Shown here: in pieces, positions 7,609 to 13,654 of the stretch
Layout: every line of letters begins with the position of its first letter
Numbering within the stretch: position 1 is the stretch's first letter
Virus record (IMG/VR): IMGVR_UViG_3300014050_001143
Location: 1 to 21,610 of that record
Length of the DNA: 21,610 nucleotides
DNA from: a virus
Reading direction: 5' to 3' (one strand)
Translations under genes and position numbers: made by a program
Notes under the pieces: model-generated
Database searches by the model: none
What the model saw: the letters and a program-made list of their open reading frames with translations, nothing else
What the model was told of the DNA's origin: nothing

Positions 7609-8628
7609 ATGCTAGTTACCTATATTAGATCATCAAGTTACAATAACTATGCGTATTGCCAGATGCAATACTTTATTACTTATGTTTTAGGTCATCAGCC
7701 CGACAGCGGTAAAAAGGCAGAGCTAGGCACCATAGTTCACAAAGTAATGGAAGTGCTTGCCAAGCTTAAGAAATTTAATCAAGATAATCCAAGTAAAAAT
7801 AAACTCATTATAACTGATGATGCTATAGGTAAAGTAGAAGCCAAAAAATCTGAACTATTTACAGATGACTTTGTAAAAGAAATTATCCAACGAAGTTTCT
7901 CTTTTTATACATCAGATTCTAAACATAATTTCACAAAGGGAGATCACAACGGGTGTGCCGAATTGGTGTGGAATACATTAGCATACAACGATGGACAGTT
8001 CGATCCCCGATATCGTAAAATCGTAGCAGCAGAGCCACACTTTGATATACCGATTGATGAAGATTGGGCTTTTTATGAGTACCAGATCAATGGTCAGACA
8101 GTCAAGGGTCAGTTAGCGATAAAAGGTACAATAGACCTTGTGACCGAATCCTCAGAAGGTATTATAGAGGTTATTGATTGGAAAACGGGCCGAAGACTAG
8201 ATTGGGCAACGGGCGAAGAAAAGACATATGATAAACTATGCTCAGACCCCCAATTATTGCTTTATAATTATGCTATTTCAAAGCTTTTTCCAGATTATAA
8301 GCAGGCCATTATGAGCATCTTTTTTATAAAGGATGGTGGACCATTTTCAATGTGCTTTGACAAGCAGGACGAGAAAAAGTTCCTAAAAATGCTTAAAAAC
8401 AAGTTCGAAGACATCAAAAATAACAATACTCCGCAGCCAATTTCGCAAAATAGAGACAATTGGAAATGCACTAAATTATGCCATTATTGCAAGAACAACT
8501 GGCCGGGAACCGATCAAAATATGTGTATATACATAGAGAATAGCCTTAAAAACAACGGAATGGAGCAAACTATCAAGGATTGCACCAGAGAAGGTTTTGA
8601 TATAGGGTTTTATTCTGCTCCCGGCTAA
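7609..8628 (+). CDS. Cas4/RecB-like PD-(D/E)XK nuclease with probable 4Fe-4S cluster
   Basis: This 339-residue protein belongs to the PDDEXK_1 / RecB-Cas4 superfamily. His44 (GTIVHKVME), Asp176 (GTIDLV), Asp190 and Lys192 (IEVIDWKTG) form the metal-dependent active site, and a downstream PQLLLYNYAI helix matches the QxxxY motif region. Cys17 near the N-terminus and a C-terminal set (Cys287, Cys291, Cys294, Cys306) are placed as in Cas4/AddB, where four cysteines bind a 4Fe-4S cluster that staples the fold. The likely activity is single-strand exonuclease or end processing in recombination or replication. No CRISPR array or other cas gene is present, so it should not be read as CRISPR adaptation. 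It starts one base after the kinase stop. Confidence 0.87.
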   Translation: MLVTYIRSSSYNNYAYCQMQYFITYVLGHQPDSGKKAELGTIVHKVMEVLAKLKKFNQDNPSKNKLIITDDAIGKVEAKKSELFTDDFVKEIIQRSFSFYTSDSKHNFTKGDHNGCAELVWNTLAYNDGQFDPRYRKIVAAEPHFDIPIDEDWAFYEYQINGQTVKGQLAIKGTIDLVTESSEGIIEVIDWKTGRRLDWATGEEKTYDKLCSDPQLLLYNYAISKLFPDYKQAIMSIFFIKDGGPFSMCFDKQDEKKFLKMLKNKFEDIKNNNTPQPISQNRDNWKCTKLCHYCKNNWPGTDQNMCIYIENSLKNNGMEQTIKDCTREGFDIGFYSAPG

Positions 8629-8637
8629 GAGGCTACA

Positions 8638-9492
8638 ATGTCAAATAAATTGTTAACTATCGCTATGGCGACCTATGATGATTATGATGGGGTATTTTTC
8701 TCCATACAATCACTAAGGATTTATCATGAACTTTGCAGGACTGATGCTGTACAATTCGTTTTGCTTGATGGAAACCCAAGCAGTGAACACGGAAAAGCCT
8801 GCAAATCTTTTGTAGAAAATCAAGTTCGTGGAAAATATATACCATATTCTGGTGTTCCAAGTTCTTTTAACAAATACAAGACTGTGGATTATGCTGATGG
8901 CAAATATATACTGATAATGGACTGTCACGTATTATTAGAATCGCAAGCTATATCAGCACTTATGCATTATTTTGCTAATAATCCAAATTGTAAAAATCTA
9001 GTGCAAGGCCCACTGTGGTATGATGATTTGTTAAACATATCAACTCACTTTGATCAAAAGTGGAGTGGAGATATGTATGGAACTTGGCAAACGAATAAAG
9101 AAGCATACGATGCTGGCGATCCTTTTGAGATAGAAATGCAGGGCATGGGACTGCTAGCTTTTGAAAAATCTGCTTGGCAAGGTATAAATCCTCATTTTAA
9201 AGGATTCGGTGCAGAAGAAGGGTATATAGCTGCAAAATTCAGACAATGGGGTGGGAAGAATATATGCTTACCACAACTCAAATGGAATCATCGTTTTGGT
9301 AGACCGAACGGTGTAAAATATCCGTTAATACTAGAAGATAGAATTTGGAACTATTTTGTCGGATGGCTGGAAATTACACAAGACCCAAATCATCAGATGA
9401 TATTAGATATTAAGAAATATTTCTCTGAAAGAATACCCGCTAGTAGCGTTGATAATATATTACAAGCTGCTATACAACAAACACTTAATTAG
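8638..9492 (+). CDS. GT-A (family 2-like) glycosyltransferase
   Basis: This 284-residue protein has an N-terminal GT-A nucleotide-sugar-binding region (TIAMATYDDYDGVFFSIQSL) and a DxH-type metal motif, Asp95-Cys96-His97 in IMDCHVLL, instead of the usual DxD; polypeptide GalNAc-transferases use the same DxH variant. A C-terminal acceptor-side segment (GFGAEEGYIAAKFRQWGG) matches the ED-like region of family 2 enzymes. It should transfer a sugar from an NDP or UDP donor; acceptor and sugar are unknown. It lies 9 bases after the Cas4-like nuclease, apart from the main glycan cluster after 15588. No membrane helix is seen, so it is probably cytoplasmic. Confidence 0.85.
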   Translation: MSNKLLTIAMATYDDYDGVFFSIQSLRIYHELCRTDAVQFVLLDGNPSSEHGKACKSFVENQVRGKYIPYSGVPSSFNKYKTVDYADGKYILIMDCHVLLESQAISALMHYFANNPNCKNLVQGPLWYDDLLNISTHFDQKWSGDMYGTWQTNKEAYDAGDPFEIEMQGMGLLAFEKSAWQGINPHFKGFGAEEGYIAAKFRQWGGKNICLPQLKWNHRFGRPNGVKYPLILEDRIWNYFVGWLEITQDPNHQMILDIKKYFSERIPASSVDNILQAAIQQTLN

Positions 9493-9501
9493 GAGACTAT
9501 T

Positions 9502-10512
9502 ATGCCTATCCCTCGTAGAAATAAAGATGAAGACAAATCAAAGTTCGTTTCTCGCTGCATGAGCAACGAAGTAATGAAAAAGGATTACCCGGATGAAAAA
9601 CAGAGGGTGGCTATCTGCATCGGGCAAGCAACGGCAGATTGCGACTGCGTAGAAGCAGCAGACTTTGAAATGCAGCTAGAATTATTCGGATACGAAGAAG
9701 AAGTCACAGAAGACAATCTTTATATTCCAACACAGGCAGAATATGAAGACTTTGGGGAAGAAACAGAAGAGTGGGATGTTGCTGGAGAAAAACCCGGTCT
9801 ATGGGAAAATATTAGAAAAAAGAAAGAAAGATTAGGCAAGAAGTATAAGCCAGCAAAGCCCGGTGATCCAGATCGTCCAGACCCCAAATCATGGAAAAAG
9901 GCTCAGTCTGGCGATGGCGATGAAATGGCACTAGAACAAATTCAAAAGATGCACGATCAATTAATGGAAATCGTGATGAAGCTAAAGGGCATGTCATTAT
10001 CTGTTGAATTCCAAGATTGGACAAAAGATATGATATCTAAAGCTGAGATTTATGTGCAAAATGTTTATGACTTTGTAAAGTATTATGAACCCGGAAAATA
10101 TGAAGATGTAGAAGAGCCTTCCGAATTAGAAACGGAAGAAGAGCCAGAAATGGAAATGGAAGAGGGAGCTTATGAATATCAAGACCCTCATACTGGCGAA
10201 ATTTATACATATCGTAGAAAAGGCTACTACGAAAAAGACGGAAGAATTTTGGTATACAGAGGAGAAGCCTCAGAATACCAAGGTCGTAAAGTTACTTTAA
10301 ATAAACCATTTAGAACTCCTAGCGGTCCAAAGAAGTTTGCGGTTTATGTTAAAAATGAAAGCGGTAATGTTGTTATTGTGCGTTTTGGTGATCCAAACAT
10401 GAAGATCAAGAAGAATATTCCAGAACGACGAAAAAGCTTTAGGGCTAGACACAATTGCGACAATCCCGGCCCCAAGTGGAAGGCTCGCTATTGGGCCTGC
10501 AAGAGTTGGTAA
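9502..10512 (+). CDS. modular acidic phage protein of unknown function
   Basis: This 336-residue protein is built from short modules. At residues 15-43, Cys19 and Cys39 sit in a SRCM...QRVAIC pattern that recurs in phage head-related proteins. At about 98-131 is a GLWENIRKKKERLG...PKSWKKAQ module, common in phage proteins. A helical region (about 135-200) is followed by a very acidic linker (about 205-225). The C-terminus (about 275-336) has a FGDPNMKIKKNIPERRKSFR...ARYWACKSW module with two conserved cysteines. I recognise these modules from memory as recurring in phages, without a biochemical role. A structural or head-assembly-associated role is possible but unproven. AGGAG precedes ATG 9502. 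Confidence 0.7.
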   Translation: MPIPRRNKDEDKSKFVSRCMSNEVMKKDYPDEKQRVAICIGQATADCDCVEAADFEMQLELFGYEEEVTEDNLYIPTQAEYEDFGEETEEWDVAGEKPGLWENIRKKKERLGKKYKPAKPGDPDRPDPKSWKKAQSGDGDEMALEQIQKMHDQLMEIVMKLKGMSLSVEFQDWTKDMISKAEIYVQNVYDFVKYYEPGKYEDVEEPSELETEEEPEMEMEEGAYEYQDPHTGEIYTYRRKGYYEKDGRILVYRGEASEYQGRKVTLNKPFRTPSGPKKFAVYVKNESGNVVIVRFGDPNMKIKKNIPERRKSFRARHNCDNPGPKWKARYWACKSW

Positions 10513-10513
10513 T

Positions 10514-10744
10514 ATGAACTTGAGAGAAAAATGGAAAAGCCACCTATCAGATAATAACATGACTTACTGTGAACATTTAAAGTTTGCAGTAGGTCATGGT
10601 CTGGTATGTTTAGAAGCCGGATTATTATTAATCATTCATGGGCTTTTACCGTGTTTCTTTGAGAGAACAGGATCATTCTTAGTAAGAAAGTTACAAAAAT
10701 CTTTTGATGTACATAGAAAAGAAATTATACAAAATAGGAGATAA
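10514..10744 (+). CDS. small membrane protein, DUF6356-like
   Basis: This 76-residue protein has one long hydrophobic segment at about residues 22-50 (HLKFAVGHGLVCLEAGLLLI onward), preceded by a TYCEH motif and followed by ERTGS and a basic tail. That pattern resembles the small membrane family I recall as DUF6356, which occurs in phages and some bacteria; the family number is from memory. No function is known. It probably sits in the host inner membrane with a single or re-entrant helix. It starts one base after the preceding stop and ends two bases before the bacterioferritin-like gene, with AGGAG just upstream of that gene. Confidence 0.65.
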   Translation: MNLREKWKSHLSDNNMTYCEHLKFAVGHGLVCLEAGLLLIIHGLLPCFFERTGSFLVRKLQKSFDVHRKEIIQNRR

Positions 10745-10746
10745 AA

Positions 10747-11268
10747 ATGGGGAAAATGCAAGATTTATTGAAAGATGAAACGGAAGCACAAACTGTTGAA
10801 GGTTATTCCAATCAGCAAGTTATTGATCTTCTAAAAGAGTCTCTGAATGTTCATTGGCAGCAATGCACTTCATTGACCGCACAGGCTATTCATTTAGAAA
10901 GATGGGGCTATACCAAGCTAGCTAGTATCATAAAGGCTGATGCGGATCAAGAACACGAACATGCTGCTATTAATATCGCTAGATTAGAATTCTTTGACGT
11001 TGATTATCAGCCAATCGTGATTACTCCACCGGTATGGACTAGACACAACATGATGGCTATGATACAATACAATTTAGACTCTGTTAAGCAGGCTGCTAGC
11101 GTTGAAAAAGCTACTATTGTTGCTGCTAGAGCCGTTGGAGATGAAATGACAGCTAATGTAATGATTCCATTACTTCAAGGTAGTGAAGACGGAATCAAGC
11201 TATATGAAGGATATCTAAAACTTATTGAACAGATGGGACTAGATAACTTCCTGTCAGTACAAGTCTGA
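10747..11268 (+). CDS. bacterioferritin-like four-helix protein with an altered di-iron site
   Basis: This 173-residue protein has the ferritin-like four-helix layout and the bacterioferritin C-terminal helix (LIEQMGLDNFLSVQV aligns with LIQKMGLQNYLQAQI of E. coli Bfr). Aligning by eye on Trp53-Gly54, Glu69 and His72 match the Bfr ligands Glu51 and His54. The positions of Glu18, Glu94, Glu127 and His130 appear as His36, Asn, Ser and Gly, and the haem ligand Met52 position is His70. So the fold is likely kept while the classical ferroxidase centre is mostly lost. Function is uncertain: a structural or DNA-protective shell, or a binder with a changed site. It is the last gene before a terminator. 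Confidence 0.78.
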   Translation: MGKMQDLLKDETEAQTVEGYSNQQVIDLLKESLNVHWQQCTSLTAQAIHLERWGYTKLASIIKADADQEHEHAAINIARLEFFDVDYQPIVITPPVWTRHNMMAMIQYNLDSVKQAASVEKATIVAARAVGDEMTANVMIPLLQGSEDGIKLYEGYLKLIEQMGLDNFLSVQV

Positions 11269-11290
11269 TTAGATTAATTTGAGTTATAGG

Positions 11291-11325
11291 AAACGCTGGC
11301 GGGTCACGCCCGCTAGTGTTTTCTT
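11291..11325 (+). terminator. rho-independent terminator
   Basis: A hairpin with a 12-bp stem (5' arm AACGCTGGCGGG at 11292-11303, 3' arm CCCGCTAGTGTT at 11309-11320, two G-T wobbles) and a 5-base loop TCACG is followed at once by a T-rich run TTTTCTT. A further A-T pair can extend the base of the stem. It lies 23 bases after the bacterioferritin-like stop and should end transcription of the operon to its left. Confidence 0.85.
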
Positions 11326-11376
11326 GACAGTTTAGCGTTATAATACTTTGATTGAGTCTCCAGTTGCGAGGAAAAA
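11316..11376 (+). promoter_or_regulatory. promoter and leader for the polymerase operon
   Basis: Two overlapping candidates lie between the terminator and ATG 11377. One pairs TATAAT (11339-11344) with GTGTTT (11316-11321) at a 17-base spacing, a form that recurs upstream of ssb. The other is a perfect TTGACA (11324-11329) with a 17-base spacer to TTTGAT (11347-11352), a weak -10. TTGACA and TATAAT cannot work together, as they are only 9 bases apart. A GCGAGG ribosome binding site lies 5 bases before the ATG. This is the longest non-coding gap in the window (108 bp with the terminator), so a promoter is expected here; which elements are used is undecided. Confidence 0.6.
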
Positions 11377-12984
11377 ATGCCTTGGTTCCCATTGAAAAAT
11401 TACACACATTATAGTCTACTAAAGGGCTATTCTAAGCCCGATGAATTAGCCGCAAAGTGCAAGCAAAATGGATATAAAGCTTGCGGTATTTGTGACTACA
11501 AAACCATTTCTGGTTCTGTTGCGTTCTTTCAAGCTTGTAAAAAGGCCGGTATAAAACCAATCATAGGCTGCTCTTTTGACAACTTTATACTATTTGCTAA
11601 AAATAAGGCTGGATGGCACGACTTGATAGAACTCGTTTCATCCCTTGATGATAACGATAATGTTCCAGATTCTGTGTTGTCCGACGTTCTCAAGAGAAAC
11701 AACCTACTTAAGTTTTCGGATGCTCCCGCAAAATCTATGCCTATTAGTTATTATACGAATCAAGAGGATGCTAAACTACATAGAATACTTCTATGCTCAG
11801 ACATGAAGACAACGCTACCAAAGGTTCTTAAAAGCATCAAAAGTGACAAAGAATTATCTCAGGATCATGCAGATAAAGTAAAGTATTTTTTACATGACAC
11901 ATTTTACGTTTTGAATAGCGATGAATCCAAAAATTTACCATCAGATGAATTAGATAAGATTTATGAACAGTGCGAGGATTATGATATTCTTAATAAGCCA
12001 ATGCTTCCCAAGTTTGAGTGTCCCAATGGTCAAACAGAAGAAGATTACCTAAAAGAACTTTGTAGGGATGGCTGGAAAAATCTATTGATGGCAAAGGGTA
12101 AGGTATCACAAGATGAAGATAAGCAGAAATATCTTGATAGATTCAAAGAAGAGTTTGATGTTATTAAGGGTGCTAATCTATTCGGATATTTCCTCATTGT
12201 GCGAGATATCATTAACTATGTGAACAATCAAGGGTGGCTTTCTGGTCCCGGTCGAGGATCAGCGGCTGGATGTTTAATCTCTTATCTTGTTGGTATCACA
12301 AAGATCGATCCACTAGAATTTGATCTTCTTTTTGCAAGATTCTACAATGCTGGAAGAAATAGTGCCGACCATATATCATTGCCAGATATTGATATGGACG
12401 TTCCCGGTAAACATAGAGATGCAATTATCGGATATATCAAAGACAAGTACGGACATGATCGCGTTAGTCAAATGTTAACATTTGGAAGACTCCAAGGGAA
12501 AAGTGCCATTAAGGAAGTTTTACGAGTTAATGAAGCCTGCTCTTTTGCAGAAATGAATGCCATAAGTAACTGTATTCCAGACGAGGCTAAGATTTCTGAT
12601 CAATTAGCGGAAATGGATGATGAAGACCGATCTATTATTAGATGGGCATTAATTAACAATGCTGATGATCTAAGAGACTTTTGCAGAATAAATGACGATG
12701 GAGAACTAGAAGGTGAATACGCTGATTATTTTAATCAAGCTATTCGGATCGAAGGAACATTTAAAACACAAGGTAAACATGCTGCTGGCGTTGTTATTTC
12801 AGCAGAGCCGTTGTGCAAAGTGTGTCCTATGGTAAAGCAGAAGGGGTCACAGGAAAAGATTGCAGGATTGGAAATGGCAGACCTAGAAGCATTAGGACAC
12901 GTTAAGTTTGATGTGTTAGGTATCAATTTGCTTGATAAGATTATGAAGATACAGGAAATAACAGGAGCAACAGATGGCAAATAG
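11377..12984 (+). CDS. dnaE: DNA polymerase III alpha (DnaE-type), N-terminal half of a split polymerase
   Basis: This 535-residue protein is the first half of a C-family replicative polymerase. Residues 1-70 align with the PHP domain start (YSLLKGYSKPDELAAKCKQN, AGIKPIIG), but the His-x-x-x-His metal site of bacterial DnaE is replaced (PLKNYTHYS), so PHP catalysis is unlikely. The palm has GPGRGSAAG and PDIDMD (336-341; Asp339 and Asp341 match E. coli Asp401/Asp403), then VSQMLTFG, KHAAGVVIS and VKFDVLG with Asp512, matching the third catalytic Asp555. The protein stops 23 residues later, where E. coli DnaE continues to the fingers. The rest is encoded from 13644. Alone it would carry the active site but not the fingers, thumb-side contacts or OB domain. 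Confidence 0.92.
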   Translation: MPWFPLKNYTHYSLLKGYSKPDELAAKCKQNGYKACGICDYKTISGSVAFFQACKKAGIKPIIGCSFDNFILFAKNKAGWHDLIELVSSLDDNDNVPDSVLSDVLKRNNLLKFSDAPAKSMPISYYTNQEDAKLHRILLCSDMKTTLPKVLKSIKSDKELSQDHADKVKYFLHDTFYVLNSDESKNLPSDELDKIYEQCEDYDILNKPMLPKFECPNGQTEEDYLKELCRDGWKNLLMAKGKVSQDEDKQKYLDRFKEEFDVIKGANLFGYFLIVRDIINYVNNQGWLSGPGRGSAAGCLISYLVGITKIDPLEFDLLFARFYNAGRNSADHISLPDIDMDVPGKHRDAIIGYIKDKYGHDRVSQMLTFGRLQGKSAIKEVLRVNEACSFAEMNAISNCIPDEAKISDQLAEMDDEDRSIIRWALINNADDLRDFCRINDDGELEGEYADYFNQAIRIEGTFKTQGKHAAGVVISAEPLCKVCPMVKQKGSQEKIAGLEMADLEALGHVKFDVLGINLLDKIMKIQEITGATDGK

Positions 12985-13654
12985 AGATTTTATTATATTC
13001 GACTTTGAAACTGGATCAAGAAATCCCCATAAGACACAACCAACCCAAATTGCTGCTTTAGCGTTGGATGGAAGAAATTTAGCGGTAAAGGGACAATTCA
13101 ATAGCGAGATTCAGCCCATATTTGATGACGAAAAGGCTATATCTCTTGGTCTTGATCCAATTGAAGATGAGGCATTAAAGATTACAAATAAAACTAGAGA
13201 TCAGTTATCATCAGCACCGTCATTAAAGTCTGTGTGGTCGAAGTTTACAAAATTTGTGTCACAATATAATTGGAAAGGTGACACGTTTTTTAATCCTATT
13301 CCTGTTGGTTTCAATATTATTGGATTCGATCTTATTATTGTAGATAGACTGTGCAGAGAGTATGGACCATATGATGATGAGAGAAGGCAGCAAAAACTAT
13401 TCAGTAAGGTTTATAAGATAGATATTATGGATAATATCTTTACATGGACAGAGAGCGATCCATCAGTAAAGTCAATCAGTATGGATTCTCTTAGAGAGCG
13501 AATGGGATTAAGTGCAAACGGAGCGCACGACGCTCTACAAGATGTTAAGGATGAAGCGAATATATTCATCAAATTGTTGAAAACACATAGGGCGGTGTAT
13601 CAAAATGTTAACTTTGACAAGGCATTTGCAAGCGGGGAATTGTATGTTAAATGA
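12974..13654 (+). CDS. DEDDh 3'-5' exonuclease (DnaQ-like) lying between the two polymerase halves
   Basis: This 226-residue protein has all DEDDh residues: Asp10 and Glu12 in FDFETG, Asp119 in GFNIIGFD, and His185/Asp190 in HDALQD. It should remove mismatched 3' ends, acting as epsilon-type proofreader for the neighbouring split polymerase. Its ATG follows AGGAG at 7 bases and overlaps the end of the first half by 11 bp (ATGGCAAATAG). Its own end overlaps the second half by 11 bp (ATGTTAAATGA). Length fits a stand-alone DnaQ domain, with no C-terminal linker beyond about 35 residues. No homing-endonuclease domain is visible. The arrangement implies co-production of three subunits in order. 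Confidence 0.9.
   Translation: MANRDFIIFDFETGSRNPHKTQPTQIAALALDGRNLAVKGQFNSEIQPIFDDEKAISLGLDPIEDEALKITNKTRDQLSSAPSLKSVWSKFTKFVSQYNWKGDTFFNPIPVGFNIIGFDLIIVDRLCREYGPYDDERRQQKLFSKVYKIDIMDNIFTWTESDPSVKSISMDSLRERMGLSANGAHDALQDVKDEANIFIKLLKTHRAVYQNVNFDKAFASGELYVK

Noticed and set aside
7609-8628. CRISPR-Cas system because of the Cas4-like protein
   Set aside because: No direct-repeat array, cas1 or cas2 is visible, and the gene is embedded in a phage replication operon.
11324-11344. Consensus promoter using TTGACA together with TATAAT
   Set aside because: The two boxes are only 9 bases apart, too close for one sigma-70-type promoter; they must belong to different candidates.
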